Positions 34,921-44,708 are shown, counted from the stretch's first letter. The stretch: 64,000 nt of DNA from Methanomassiliicoccales archaeon (GCA_013415695.1 JAAEEP010000010.1:1-64000); one strand, 5' to 3'. The notes: a model not told the origin generated them from the sequence alone. Numbers and translations are program-made.

Positions 34921-35802
34921 GTGACTGGGTTCGGGCTCAGACGTTCCCCGGCAATCGCCATCCTGTTGGCGCTGATCTGCGTCGTTGCAGTACTTCTGCT
35001 AATCGCCAATATAGGAAATGTCACCGATGAGGAAGGAGAGGGAATACTGGGACCTGCAGGGAACCTGATCGCAGAAAGAATCGCCGAGATTCTGTTCGTG
35101 TTCTGGATCGCGCTCTTCATCTCCTTTATGGTGATTAACTTCAAGGGAAAGGCCGGCACTCGCAAGGGGATAGAGACTAATGGAGGGTTCTCCTGGGCCG
35201 GGCCCCTATCTATCATGGTTCTGATCGGCTTCATTGTGGTCATCAAGATCCTGACTGGAGATAGTGGGGGAGGGGCTGGATCTGATGATGGCGAAGGTGG
35301 AGGTGGAGCGGGAGAGATAATTCCGGGAACGGGAGGTGGGGGACCGGAAAGCTATCTGATCTTTATAATCACTGCCGTTATAATCGGCGTAGTGCTGTTC
35401 ATCGTAGTTAGGGAGCTCAGGTCCAGGAGGCCTCGTCCACCTACGATGACCTCAGATAATGAGATGAAGGTCATAATCGAGAGAGCAGTGGACTCATTGG
35501 AGGCAGGCGGTGACCCACGGACGGTAGTGTACAGAAGCTACATGAACATGTGTAACCTGCTGGAACGAAGGGGGCTTACAGACATATCCTATCTGACCCC
35601 GGGAGAGTTCGCATCGATAGCGGTCGGGGAGTTCCATTTGCCCCACCAGCAAGTGGAGGAGCTCACCCAGCTATTCGAGGAGGCTAGGTACAGCGATCAT
35701 CTCGTGGGCGAAGGGATGAAGGAGCGGTCGATACGGTGCCTGAGGGCGATCAAGATATCTCTTGAAAATGAGAAGAGGGGATCCATTGGATCGGTATCTT
35801 GA
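34921..35802 (+). CDS. Membrane protein with DUF4129 C-terminal domain
   Basis: A 293-residue protein with about four hydrophobic segments, a Gly/Asp-rich linker (about 118-142) and a soluble C-terminal DUF4129 domain (RSYMNMCNLLERRG, followed by LTPGEFA). DUF4129 proteins commonly accompany MoxR and DUF58 proteins, as here. The GTG at 34921 has no ribosome site but lies about 27 nt after ATTTATATAG (34889-34898), so it is probably leaderless and the first gene of the operon. Confidence 0.82.
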   Translation: MTGFGLRRSPAIAILLALICVVAVLLLIANIGNVTDEEGEGILGPAGNLIAERIAEILFVFWIALFISFMVINFKGKAGTRKGIETNGGFSWAGPLSIMVLIGFIVVIKILTGDSGGGAGSDDGEGGGGAGEIIPGTGGGGPESYLIFIITAVIIGVVLFIVVRELRSRRPRPPTMTSDNEMKVIIERAVDSLEAGGDPRTVVYRSYMNMCNLLERRGLTDISYLTPGEFASIAVGEFHLPHQQVEELTQLFEEARYSDHLVGEGMKERSIRCLRAIKISLENEKRGSIGSVS

Positions 35803-36394
35803 GCGTTTGGATGACATTGAGTCATACAGCTGGGTTGATCGGTCGAGGGCAGCAAGGAAGAGAGCTTTCGACCTATTGGTGATAGTGAGCATCTCCCTAT
35901 CACTCCTCGTCGTGCTCCTCCCAGCCATCGATATCATCGTGGAAGATCCCAATACCCGCTGGGCAGCACTAATCCTGATAGTAGTGGCCATGGCTATCCT
36001 CGTTCTCAGGCAGGTGGCGCTGGCAGAGCCGCCAGGGCCGAGCTTGACCGCGAAGAAAAGGATGAAAGGTTCCAGGGGTCCACTTGAAAGACTGAAGGAG
36101 TCGATCGATTCCGCCTCTGGAGGATCGAGCTATGGCCAGATGCTGTCCATGCTGGAGCTGAGAAGCGCTTTCAGGGGGAAGATCATGGTCATGAGGGGAT
36201 ATACAAGAGAAGAGCTGAATACCCTGATCAATGACCGATCAGCCCTTCACAGAGTGATCAGGGATGAGCAGCTTGAGCAGTTACTGAACATCGACCTCAA
36301 GAAAACCTATATGGTCAAAGATGGGAATCATGGCGGGGGGGAGTTTTGGCAAATGATCAACAAGCTTACGGATAAGGTGGAGGACTGGAGATGA
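35786..36394 (+). CDS. Membrane protein of unknown function in the MoxR operon
   Basis: About 202 residues with two hydrophobic helices near the N-terminus (about 30-50 and 62-78) and a long charged cytoplasmic C-terminus. TTG 35786 has GAGGGG five nt upstream and overlaps the DUF4129 gene by 17 nt; ATG 35768 is an alternative. I recognise no family. Its place between DUF4129 and MoxR genes and the overlapping ends at both sides show that it is part of this operon. Confidence 0.75.
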   Translation: MDRYLERLDDIESYSWVDRSRAARKRAFDLLVIVSISLSLLVVLLPAIDIIVEDPNTRWAALILIVVAMAILVLRQVALAEPPGPSLTAKKRMKGSRGPLERLKESIDSASGGSSYGQMLSMLELRSAFRGKIMVMRGYTREELNTLINDRSALHRVIRDEQLEQLLNIDLKKTYMVKDGNHGGGEFWQMINKLTDKVEDWR

Positions 36395-37341
36395 GACTTG
36401 AACAGGTGGGGAAGACATGCAACGCGATAATGGACGAGATAGGGAAGGCGATAGTTGGCAAGAGAGAGATCATGGAGAGGGTCATTCTTGCCGTGCTTTG
36501 TGACGGGCATCTTTTGTTCGAGGACTTCCCAGGTCTGGCCAAGACCCTAATGGCCAAGTCATTCGCGGTGGCCAGTGGCTGCGATTTCAAGAGAATTCAA
36601 TTTACCCCAGACCTGCTTCCCGCCGATATCACGGGCACCTACGTCTTCCGAAGGGATGGCGGCAGTTTTGACCTAAGAAAGGGGCCGGTGTTTGCAAACA
36701 TCCTGCTGGCAGACGAGATCAATAGGGCTCCTCCCAAGACCCAAGCCGCTCTGCTGGAGGCCATGCAGGAGAAGCAGGTGACCTTGGAAGGGAATACCCA
36801 CCCCCTGCCAAGACCTTTCATCGTTCTCGCCACCCAGAACCCGCTGGAGTACGAGGGAACATATCCCCTCCCTGAAGCTCAGGTTGACCGATTCCTTCTC
36901 AAGACGGAGGTAGGGTATCCCTCGGTCGAAGAGGAGAGGGAGATCCTTGACAGGAGGAAGGAAAGGAAGCGCGAGGAGGTTGACCTTGCTCAGGTGTGTT
37001 CCCCCGAAACCATAATGGAAATGCAGGCCGCAGTGGAGCAGGTCCATGTTGAAGACAGTATGCGTGATTACATTGTAAGTATCGTGGATGCTACTAGAAA
37101 TAACTCTCAGCTGGAGGTTGGAGCGAGTCCTAGAGGCTCATTGGGGCTGATGAGGCTTTCTATGGCTTTGGCCGCCATCAACGGAAGGGACTACATCATC
37201 CCTGATGATGTCAAGAAGGTGGCGATTCCAGCCCTCGCTCATAGACTCATCCTGCAGCCCGATCCCTGGATAAAGGGTGTCAGGGCCGAGCAGATCCTGG
37301 GCCGCATACTCATGGAGATTCCCGTTCCGAAGGTGGAGTGA
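36391..37341 (+). CDS. MoxR family AAA+ ATPase
   Basis: A 316-residue MoxR-type ATPase. Walker A is in EDFPGLAKT near residue 48, Walker B in LLADEINRAPP, and the sensor region in VLATQNPLEYEGTYPLPEAQ; the C-terminal lid domain (AAA_lid_2) is present. MoxR proteins act as chaperones that help assemble or activate partner proteins, usually encoded next to DUF58 and vWA proteins. The ATG overlaps the previous stop by four bases. Confidence 0.94.
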   Translation: MRLEQVGKTCNAIMDEIGKAIVGKREIMERVILAVLCDGHLLFEDFPGLAKTLMAKSFAVASGCDFKRIQFTPDLLPADITGTYVFRRDGGSFDLRKGPVFANILLADEINRAPPKTQAALLEAMQEKQVTLEGNTHPLPRPFIVLATQNPLEYEGTYPLPEAQVDRFLLKTEVGYPSVEEEREILDRRKERKREEVDLAQVCSPETIMEMQAAVEQVHVEDSMRDYIVSIVDATRNNSQLEVGASPRGSLGLMRLSMALAAINGRDYIIPDDVKKVAIPALAHRLILQPDPWIKGVRAEQILGRILMEIPVPKVE

Positions 37342-38619
37342 GTGAGGTTCGGCGGGGCCTATGCCCTTTTTGTAATGGCTATAGTGATCCTCGTGGTGGG
37401 ATTCTCCACTAGGAACTGGGAGCTGATCAGTCTTGTGCTCCCAATTTCCCTTTATCTTCTCGTCGCTAGCCTTCTACGTCCCCCTTCAGACATATCGGTG
37501 GCTGCCGAAAGAGCGGTCGATTTGAACCGCGTTATGGAGGGCGACACAGTGGAGGTTGAGCTGAAGGTGGAGAACCGTGGAAGCCATTCCAGCCACATCG
37601 AAATCCATGATAAGATTCCCAGGAGTTCTACATTGATCCGGGGAAGCAATCGCCATCCAATCGCCCTTGGCCCGGGTCAGAAGGCGATGTTCCGCTACAC
37701 GATCCGCCTTGATAGAAGGGGGAAGCCAAGAATTGGCCCGATCATTGTACGTTGGAGGGATCCCCTTTTCGTTTTTCAGGAAGAGAAATTCCTAGACGTT
37801 GAGAGTGGGCTTACGGTCATCCCTTATGTTCACGAAATCGGTCGACAAACGCTTTCACCCGAAAGGCTCCGCATGCCGGTTGGCAGCACCCGGTCAAGGC
37901 GTAGAGGTCTGGGGACGGACTTCCATTCGATTCGGGAGTACTTCCCAGGGGACGAGCTCAAGAGGGTCAACTGGAAGGCATCAGCCAGGATGGATGGACT
38001 GCTAGTGAATGATTTCGAGAGCGAGCGCAGTGGCGACATCACCGTCGTACTCGATGCAACTGGAGAGGACGAGTCCGCGTTGGGAAGGGAGACGATGGAT
38101 AGGGCAATGGAGGCGGCGGTCAGCATCTCATCGAATGTTCTCAGGAACCGACATAGGGTGGGAATGGTCATAGTGGGACAATACATCGATACGGTTATGC
38201 CCGCATATGGGAGACGGCAGTTCTACCGCATCGTGGACCATGTGCTCTCGGTGGAATCGGGAGAGGTGAGATCGCTATGGAACACCCTGACCTCCCTGGA
38301 AGGGAGATTCCCATTCGAATCCACTCTGATAATCGTTTCGCCTCTTACTGGGAGAGGAGTGATCGAAGGTGTGAAAAAACTTGTAGCGAAGGGACATAGT
38401 GTGGCCATTGTGTCTCCATCTCCCATTGAGATGGAGAGGAACAATCTGCAACCATCGACCTCATTGGATCTGGCATATCGCATATGGAGCGTAAGGAGAT
38501 CGAACCTGGTGTCCGAGCTCAGGAAGTACTGCAAGGTGTACGACTGGAATACCTATGAGCCTCTGGAAAAACACCTGATGGAGGTGAGAAGATCCGGGAC
38601 GGGAAGGCCTTCGGCCTGA
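37342..38619 (+). CDS. DUF58 family protein
   Basis: A 425-residue protein anchored by two N-terminal helices (about 5-50), followed by a beta-rich region and the DUF58 core GTDFHSIREYFPGDELKRVNW, broken by no gap. The C-terminal part from about 228 looks like a vWA-type fold (TVVLDATGED). It is the usual partner of MoxR. GTG 37342 directly follows the stop of the MoxR gene. Role is probably in cell-envelope or protease-like quality control, but this is inferred from family association only. Confidence 0.9.
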   Translation: MRFGGAYALFVMAIVILVVGFSTRNWELISLVLPISLYLLVASLLRPPSDISVAAERAVDLNRVMEGDTVEVELKVENRGSHSSHIEIHDKIPRSSTLIRGSNRHPIALGPGQKAMFRYTIRLDRRGKPRIGPIIVRWRDPLFVFQEEKFLDVESGLTVIPYVHEIGRQTLSPERLRMPVGSTRSRRRGLGTDFHSIREYFPGDELKRVNWKASARMDGLLVNDFESERSGDITVVLDATGEDESALGRETMDRAMEAAVSISSNVLRNRHRVGMVIVGQYIDTVMPAYGRRQFYRIVDHVLSVESGEVRSLWNTLTSLEGRFPFESTLIIVSPLTGRGVIEGVKKLVAKGHSVAIVSPSPIEMERNNLQPSTSLDLAYRIWSVRRSNLVSELRKYCKVYDWNTYEPLEKHLMEVRRSGTGRPSA

Positions 38620-38636
38620 AGCGAGCCCTCATCGTT

Positions 38637-39170
38637 ATGAAGTTGATGTCCATTCTTTTTGTGGAGGTAGCCAGCCTCATTGCACTAGTCCAGAGACCCT
38701 CAGAGGATCTACCCTGGATACTTGTAGCGACTGGTTTGGTGTTCTTCATGGGAGCTCTGTTGCTTTTCGATAGGATATCAAGTTTCACGCTGGTAGCGGG
38801 CGTCCTGATAATTGTGGATCTCATGGTCGCATCCATTGTCAGGGGATTCGACGTCCTTTATCTGTGGTCTTTGCTTGCGATCGGGATCTTCTCCATCATA
38901 CTGGGCATTGCAGCGGCAGGTCAATCGAGGATCGTTAGTGGCATAGCTGAGATGGATGAAGACCAGGAACGGTATCTACTGAGGGAGGTACTGAGATCTA
39001 TTGGTATCTCTCTCCTAGCCATATTCGGGGTAATGGTGCTTTCCCTGGCAGTCCTTTCATTGACATTCCTAGCAGAGATTGGTTTGTCCTCCGCGGCCGC
39101 CTTGGCTGCCTTGGCGATAGTCACCATGGTGTCGCTCGGAGCCCTGGTTGCAATGAGGGAGAGGATCTGA
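38637..39170 (+). CDS. Polytopic membrane protein, last gene of the MoxR operon
   Basis: A 177-residue protein with about five hydrophobic helices and a short charged loop (EMDEDQERYLLREVLR) between the third and fourth. No known family seen. ATG 38637 is the first start codon in frame; the frame is open for about 15 more codons upstream with no usual start codon. It ends three nt from the stop of the SOUL gene that runs toward it. Confidence 0.72.
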   Translation: MKLMSILFVEVASLIALVQRPSEDLPWILVATGLVFFMGALLLFDRISSFTLVAGVLIIVDLMVASIVRGFDVLYLWSLLAIGIFSIILGIAAAGQSRIVSGIAEMDEDQERYLLREVLRSIGISLLAIFGVMVLSLAVLSLTFLAEIGLSSAAALAALAIVTMVSLGALVAMRERI

Positions 39171-39174
39171 ACCA

Positions 39175-39702
39175 CTAGGAGACCTCTACCGCGACCTCAT
39201 TCCTTCGGAGGAAACCAGGGGTAAATGGGGGATTGTATCGCAATAGAAATGGTTCACCCCGAGTCGATATTCCCTCCCCACCGATGATGTCCAGGAGAAC
39301 CTCGACCTTCTCCTTCACTACTTCCCTGCTGGAATGTCCCCGGAACCTTAGGACGGCAAGAGTTCTCCCCTTGACCTCGCTTATGATGATACGCTCATCC
39401 ATAGGCACGGGGATGGTGTCGATGGTGTATCCAGCTGGCATGATGAATGACATCGCACCCTTGTCTGAGATTACAGGTGCGGTCATGGGGATCTTCTCGA
39501 AGTACCTCTCGGCGTTGATTACTGGTGCGGTCATGGGGATCTTTCTTCTTGAGCGATTGTTGCCACTGATGTACCTGAAGAGTATTCCAAATGCATCGCC
39601 ATCGGTCATTCCCTCAACGGTTGCCATTGTTATCGTCTGATAGCGTCTGATCTCTACATTTCCCAGGACCCTGAGGACATCATACTCTGGAGATTCCACC
39701 AT
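39175..39702 (-). CDS. SOUL family heme-binding-like protein
   Basis: A 175-residue single-domain SOUL/HBP protein. The start has YDVLRVLGNVEIRRY, followed by the family's paired KIPMTAPVI motif, which occurs twice 17 residues apart. SOUL proteins bind heme or tetrapyrroles in eukaryotes; in archaea the ligand is unproven. The gene is convergent with the MoxR operon and divergent from the methyltransferase gene upstream. Confidence 0.9.
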   Translation of the reverse strand: MVESPEYDVLRVLGNVEIRRYQTITMATVEGMTDGDAFGILFRYISGNNRSRRKIPMTAPVINAERYFEKIPMTAPVISDKGAMSFIMPAGYTIDTIPVPMDERIIISEVKGRTLAVLRFRGHSSREVVKEKVEVLLDIIGGEGISTRGEPFLLRYNPPFTPGFLRRNEVAVEVS

Positions 39703-39772
39703 ATTCTCTGATATCTATTCGAGCATGACATTTATTAATGATGCCCACTTCACATTTCATGGAGGGTGAGCC

Positions 39773-40579
39773 GTGGACCAGTTCAAAGAAACCAACCGCA
39801 AGCGATGGGATGAGAGGGTACACCAGAACGCAGCTTCTAGGTTCTATGACCTAAAGGGTTTCAAGGAGGGTCATACAAGTCTCAAGAGTATCGAGATCGG
39901 AGAGCTGGGAGACGTTTCTGGAAAAAGTATTCTTCACCTCCAATGTCATTTTGGGATGGACACCCTTTCCCTGTCTAGAAAGGGAGCTAAGGTGACGGGG
40001 GTCGACTTCTCTGGAGAGGCGATATCACTCGCCCGATCGCTTTCCGAAGAGCTTGGAATTAGTGCTAGGTTCATCCAGTCAGATATTTACAAGCTCAATG
40101 AGGTGCTGGACGAGGAATTCGATATCGTGTTCACCAGCTACGGCGTGCTATGCTGGCTTCCGGACATCGATCGGTGGGGGGAGATCGCCGCGTCATTTGT
40201 CGCCCCGGGCGGGTTCTTCTACATCGTGGAGAACCATCCGTTCGGGATAATGATCGACGAGAACGTCGAGGACCGATTTCAGGTTAGCTACCCCTACTTC
40301 TGCAATGAGGCTTTGAGATTCGAGGACGAGGGGACTTATATCGATCCGGATCAAAGGCTGGAGAACAAGCTGAGCTACGAGTGGATGCACACCATGGGGG
40401 GAATAATCAACTCGCTCATACGGAACGGTCTGGTCATCGAGTTTCTGCACGAGTTCCCCTTTGGTTTCTTCCCAATTCACCCCTCTATGAATGAAGGTGA
40501 AGATGGCTATTGGTACTTCAAGGATGAGAATTTCAACGTTCCGATGATCTTCTCATTGAAGGCGTGCCGTCCCAGATGA
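39773..40579 (+). CDS. Class I SAM-dependent methyltransferase
   Basis: A 268-residue protein with a Rossmann methyltransferase core: motif I is ILHLQCHFGMDTLSL (about 46-60), followed by KVTGVDFSGEAI and the motif IV-like DIVFTSYGVLCWLPD. The Cys/His of the glycine-rich loop replaces the more common GxGxG. Substrate unknown; close relatives are often annotated as tellurite-resistance-like or Ubie-like methyltransferases. GTG 39773 has GGGTGA upstream. Confidence 0.88.
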   Translation: MDQFKETNRKRWDERVHQNAASRFYDLKGFKEGHTSLKSIEIGELGDVSGKSILHLQCHFGMDTLSLSRKGAKVTGVDFSGEAISLARSLSEELGISARFIQSDIYKLNEVLDEEFDIVFTSYGVLCWLPDIDRWGEIAASFVAPGGFFYIVENHPFGIMIDENVEDRFQVSYPYFCNEALRFEDEGTYIDPDQRLENKLSYEWMHTMGGIINSLIRNGLVIEFLHEFPFGFFPIHPSMNEGEDGYWYFKDENFNVPMIFSLKACRPR

Positions 40580-40616
40580 TTGCTTATTATAATCGTTGGG
40601 TTCTTTCTAGACATTA

Positions 40617-40796
40617 ATGGCAGACAGAACATCACTTGGAAAAGAGGATGCAAGAATGTTCATCCTTATGGGATCGATTCTCTTTTCTTTGGGTCTGGTA
40701 GTTCTACTGATCACAAGAATTGCGGGCATAGGGATGACCGCGATAGGTGGATTCTTACTGGCAGTGGGGGTCTTTAACTATCTGAAGCAGCACTGA
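40617..40796 (+). CDS. Small two-helix membrane protein (59 aa)
   Basis: A short open frame of 59 residues. It starts with a charged segment (MADRTSLGKEDAR) followed by two hydrophobic helices at about 14-33 and 38-52 and ends with LKQH. TTATTATAAT at about 40584-40593 lies some 27 nt before ATG 40617, the spacing of a leaderless archaeal gene. Nothing else explains this stretch. Function unknown. Confidence 0.6.
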   Translation: MADRTSLGKEDARMFILMGSILFSLGLVVLLITRIAGIGMTAIGGFLLAVGVFNYLKQH

Positions 40797-40960
40797 TGCC
40801 ATTTTGAAAATTCGATGTTCTCTCAAGAGACAGATCACGAGGTTGTCATATGAGGACAATTCTCACCTCACTCTTTGATTGATGCGCCCCTTAGAATATA
40901 TCAAACATTTCCCTCCGCAAGTGTAATGGCTGATGTCATGCAATTTAATTCTGAGGAAAA

Positions 40961-41413
40961 ATGGTTGGAAGAATGGAGACCCAAGACAATCTGAGAAGGT
41001 TCTTCAGTTCACAATCCCTTGGAGTTCTGGCTACTGAGGGAGATGGCAAGCCGCACACCAGCCTGGTGGCATTCGCATTCACCGAGGATCTTAAAAAGAT
41101 CATATTCGCAACTACACGCGCTTCGAGGAAGTGCTCCAACATCATTTTTAATCCGAATGTGGCAATGCTTGTGGATAACAGGGTAAACACTATTATGGAT
41201 TTCAAGGACGCCATGGCAGTTACCGCCTTGGGAAAGGCCAGAGAACCCAAGGGAGTGGAGAGGGAGGGGCTTCTAAGGCTCTACATGGAAAGACATGACT
41301 ACTTGGGCGACTTCGCGGAATCGCCCACCATCGCATTACTGGTGATAGATGTCGAGATGTACAACATCGTGACGCGTTTCCAGAGGGTGCTGGAGTTGAA
41401 GATGCATGGGTGA
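40961..41413 (+). CDS. Pyridoxamine 5'-phosphate oxidase-like flavin/FMN-binding protein
   Basis: A 150-residue split-barrel protein of the PNPOx-like family: SQSLGVLATEGDGKPHTSLV near the start and IIFATTRASRKCSNI (about 45-60) are typical. Members bind FMN or F420 and reduce or oxidise small substrates; the substrate here is unknown. The AT-rich box CAATTTAATTC (about 40940-40950) precedes the gene closely, suggesting a leaderless start at ATG 40961 or 40973. It overlaps the next gene by eight nt. Confidence 0.83.
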   Translation: MVGRMETQDNLRRFFSSQSLGVLATEGDGKPHTSLVAFAFTEDLKKIIFATTRASRKCSNIIFNPNVAMLVDNRVNTIMDFKDAMAVTALGKAREPKGVEREGLLRLYMERHDYLGDFAESPTIALLVIDVEMYNIVTRFQRVLELKMHG

Positions 41414-43544
41414 ACTGGTGATTTCCCTGGATTCTATCCAGGAGGAAGACAGGGGCAGATGTGGTGGAAAGGCCACCTCATTGGGGTCTCTGGTTCAAAG
41501 GGGCTTCAGAGTTCCCCTGGGCCTCTGCGTGACGACGGACGCTTATAGGGAGTTCCTGAGAAGAACCCCCATCAAGGGAAAGATGACCCTGGAACTATCC
41601 AGAAAAATATTTGAGGAGATGCGATGGGAAGAGATGTGGGATCTGAGCCTTCGTATGAAGACGCTGTTCCTCAACACAGCCCTCCCGGGAGATCTCGAGA
41701 AAGCATTACTCCAGAAGCTCAATACTCTTGAGGCGGACCCCGTGGTCGTGAGGTCTTCTTCCCTTGCTGAAGACAGTAGTAGCACCTCTTTCGCCGGGGT
41801 CCATGATTCCTTCGTAAATGTGCAAGGAACTTCAAAGATTATGGACCACCTGCGAATGGTCTGGGCCTCGCTATGGTCGGATCGGGCATTCCTTTATCGG
41901 CGAGAGCTTGAGCTTGATCTCGAGAGCAGTGCCATGGCGGTGCTCGTACAGAAGATGGTAAAAGGGGAAAGGTCGGGTGTGATATTCTCCCGCGATCCAG
42001 ACGATGAAAACCTGGCTATGTTGGAGGCTGTCCCGGGCATGAACCAGGGAATGGTGGACGGTACGGTGCCACCAGATAGGTGGACGATCAACCGCTCATC
42101 AGGGGAGATCGTGAGCTTCACTCCTTCATCTCGAGACAAGATGGCTGTGCCCGCTTCGGAGGGGATTGAGTATCGGAATATTGGTGACAAGGGAGCGGTC
42201 AACATGTCAGATGAAGATGTGAAGGAGGTTTTCCAGAGGGCTTACTCCATCGAGAGATTGTTCAAAGCCCCTCAAGACATCGAGTTCACCTTTGATGATC
42301 ATGAGCTATTCATCCTTCAGTCGAGACCGATCACCACTATCACTGAAGACGGGCAAAGGGCGTGGTATCGGACCCTTAGACGCAGTTTCGATAACCTGAT
42401 CGCGCTCAAGGAAAAGATAGAGGGTGAGATTCTACCGGATATGATAGATGAATCTCGCAAACTGGAGTCCATCGACCTTGCCATAATATCAGACGAAGAG
42501 TTGGCAGGTGAGATTGAGAATAGGAAGGCCATTTTGGACTCTTGGGAAGAAGTGTACAAAGATGATCTGATACCATTTGCCCATGGCATGAGGCTTTTCG
42601 GAGAGGTCTACAACGCTACCATGAAGCCAAAGGACCCGCATCAGTTCCTAGAGGTGCTGGCTTCCGATGATATGCTGAGCATTCAACGCAATAAAGCCCT
42701 CGTGGGAATAGCCAAGAGAGCGGCCCAAGATGAGGAATTGTTGAAACAGATCAGATATGGGAGGGTCGAAGATTCCTCATTGAGGGAGGAAATGGAACTG
42801 ATAGTGAAGAATATGGGAGGTAGACTCCGAGGCTCCTCCAGTACCATTGAGGGACTCGGCAGGATCATAGTCCAGATGGTGGAAATTGGAGATCTTGATC
42901 GCGAGGAACGGGTAAGAGTCGATGAACTCGAGAATCAATTTCTGGCCGAATTCTCGGGAAACGAAGTGGAAAGGGCCAAGAAACTCCTTGATCTAGGACG
43001 GACCAGCTATCGTCTCAGAGATGATGACAACATTCTGCTGGGAAGGATCGAGGGGGAACTGGAAAGATCGAAGGTGGAGGGGATCTCAAGGATCGCCGAT
43101 AAGTCGCCTGATCTGAAGTCCATTCCTCTGACCTCTATCATTGGCCTGCTTCGAAACCCTGAGATGGAGTTGGAATTCAATGAGGAGAAGGTAGAGAGTG
43201 AGCAGCACCTCAAATCCAGACAACTCGTGGGCCAGCCAGCCATAAAGGGGATCGCGACGGGAAGAGCAAGAGTCGTTATTGATGAGGAACAACTTTTCGA
43301 TTTCAAGAGGGGGGAAGTGCTGGTCTGCGATTCGCTTGATCCTAACATGACATTCGTGGCTCCCCTTTGTTCGGCAATAGTTGAACGAAGGGGTGGGATG
43401 CTCATCCACGGCGCGATAATCGCCAGGGAATATGGCATTCCCTGCGTGACCGGGATACCCGACGCCACCGAGGTCATAGAGACTGGTGATAAGGTAACCG
43501 TTGACGGTTTCTTGGGGATAGTGACCGTCGACCGAATGAAATGA
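41406..43544 (+). CDS. PEP synthase-like phosphotransferase lacking the PEP-binding barrel
   Basis: A 712-residue protein. The N-terminal ATP-grasp (PPDK_N) domain, about 1-320, has GGKATSLGSL at the start, VVRSSSLAEDSSSTSFAG near 117 and FTFDDHELFILQSRP near 300. A helical middle (about 330-600) matches nothing I know. The C-terminal phosphohistidine domain, about 620-712, has the swivelling His in GGMLIHGAIIAREYG. The TIM-barrel that binds PEP/pyruvate in PEP synthase is absent. This ATP-grasp/middle/His order is that of rifampicin phosphotransferases, so the protein likely phosphorylates another small molecule or acts with a separate partner. The gene overlaps the preceding flavin-protein gene. 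Confidence 0.88.
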   Translation: MGELVISLDSIQEEDRGRCGGKATSLGSLVQRGFRVPLGLCVTTDAYREFLRRTPIKGKMTLELSRKIFEEMRWEEMWDLSLRMKTLFLNTALPGDLEKALLQKLNTLEADPVVVRSSSLAEDSSSTSFAGVHDSFVNVQGTSKIMDHLRMVWASLWSDRAFLYRRELELDLESSAMAVLVQKMVKGERSGVIFSRDPDDENLAMLEAVPGMNQGMVDGTVPPDRWTINRSSGEIVSFTPSSRDKMAVPASEGIEYRNIGDKGAVNMSDEDVKEVFQRAYSIERLFKAPQDIEFTFDDHELFILQSRPITTITEDGQRAWYRTLRRSFDNLIALKEKIEGEILPDMIDESRKLESIDLAIISDEELAGEIENRKAILDSWEEVYKDDLIPFAHGMRLFGEVYNATMKPKDPHQFLEVLASDDMLSIQRNKALVGIAKRAAQDEELLKQIRYGRVEDSSLREEMELIVKNMGGRLRGSSSTIEGLGRIIVQMVEIGDLDREERVRVDELENQFLAEFSGNEVERAKKLLDLGRTSYRLRDDDNILLGRIEGELERSKVEGISRIADKSPDLKSIPLTSIIGLLRNPEMELEFNEEKVESEQHLKSRQLVGQPAIKGIATGRARVVIDEEQLFDFKRGEVLVCDSLDPNMTFVAPLCSAIVERRGGMLIHGAIIAREYGIPCVTGIPDATEVIETGDKVTVDGFLGIVTVDRMK

Positions 43545-43622
43545 AGGGCCTATTCTGCAAGAATGATCGTATGGCATGAATCTGGTCTTTCACATCACTA
43601 TTTGAGGAGCATTAAATAAGGG

Positions 43623-44666
43623 ATGACCTCAAATCTTACATTGTTGAAAGCAAGAACTTCACTTCTAGTCCTGTTCATAGCGGTGATCATAGCACTCCCG
43701 ATAGTGTCAGCCCATGTTCCTAACTTTCCCGAGGGCAATGATACCCTCGACACTGCACTTCATATCGATGATCCAGCCAAATCGATTGTGGTTTATTCCA
43801 ACCTCCACCATAATGATGAGGCACAATACTACAGCTTCCACATTGAACAAGGCGGGAGGATCTACCTGGGAATGTTAATTCCAATCAATTCAGAGGAGGG
43901 CTATATACCCAGCTTCGTACTGATGGGGCCCGGATTGGGAGAAGAAGGTGAGCTTCCCTCCTTCATAGAAAGACCTGAAGATGCTGGATATATCGTTATC
44001 GAGGGAATGCTCCCGGAACAGGGTGAGTATGAGGGGTTCTCACCCAGTACTTTTTACGAGCTGGCAGAAATTAACATAAACGCACCAGCCGGGGGTGAAT
44101 ATTATGTTGCCGTATATTCCGAGGAGGGAGAGGGCAACTATGCTCTTGTCGTGGGTTATATCGAATCCTTCACCATCATTGAATTCATCAGGGTTCCCCT
44201 TGACCTGATTGTCGTGTACCAGTGGGAAGGTCAAAGCCTTCTAGAGGTACTCTCTCCGTTCATCATCACTGTAGTGATGGGACTCATCCTGATGATGTAC
44301 GGGATGAGAAAGCGGGGCTTGGAGGTGCCCATCTATGGGCTGGTGGGTGCGATAGCGGGACTCTTCTTCGTAGGGAGCTCTGCCATTATGCTCTACCAGA
44401 TGATATACGCACTGAATCAGGTGCCAGCCAACTCGCAGATCATCATAACATTATTATTCACGCTAGTACCACTGATCATGGGAATCGCGATTATCAGGAT
44501 CGGACTCATGGGATCTAGAAAGCCCTCCAGGGGGATCAGAGCCACCATGTTCATCATCGGTATCCTCGCTCTGTTCGTGTGGGCTGGTTACTTCGTCGGA
44601 CCGGCTCTGGCCATCATTGCGGCAGTACTTCCCGTCTCCATCGCCTCGCGAATTATCAGAATCTAG
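43623..44666 (+). CDS. Membrane protein with extracellular PPC-like domain
   Basis: A 347-residue protein. A signal-like helix (about 12-28, ending VSAHV) is followed by an extracellular beta-rich domain with NDTLDTALHI and DEAQYYSFHIEQGGRIYLG, resembling the bacterial pre-peptidase C-terminal (PPC) fold, and then five to six helices from about residue 205. ATTAAATA just before the start (43611-43618) looks like a TATA box but is too close, so a later start or another promoter is possible. Function unknown. Confidence 0.8.
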   Translation: MTSNLTLLKARTSLLVLFIAVIIALPIVSAHVPNFPEGNDTLDTALHIDDPAKSIVVYSNLHHNDEAQYYSFHIEQGGRIYLGMLIPINSEEGYIPSFVLMGPGLGEEGELPSFIERPEDAGYIVIEGMLPEQGEYEGFSPSTFYELAEININAPAGGEYYVAVYSEEGEGNYALVVGYIESFTIIEFIRVPLDLIVVYQWEGQSLLEVLSPFIITVVMGLILMMYGMRKRGLEVPIYGLVGAIAGLFFVGSSAIMLYQMIYALNQVPANSQIIITLLFTLVPLIMGIAIIRIGLMGSRKPSRGIRATMFIIGILALFVWAGYFVGPALAIIAAVLPVSIASRIIRI

Positions 44667-44708
44667 ATAACGCAACTCTAATATTCTGAAACCATCAATA
44701 CTACACCC

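Noticed and set aside
39440-39530. Tandem repeat KIPMTAPVI in the SOUL protein
   Set aside because: The paired motif is a normal feature of the SOUL family, not a recent repeat.
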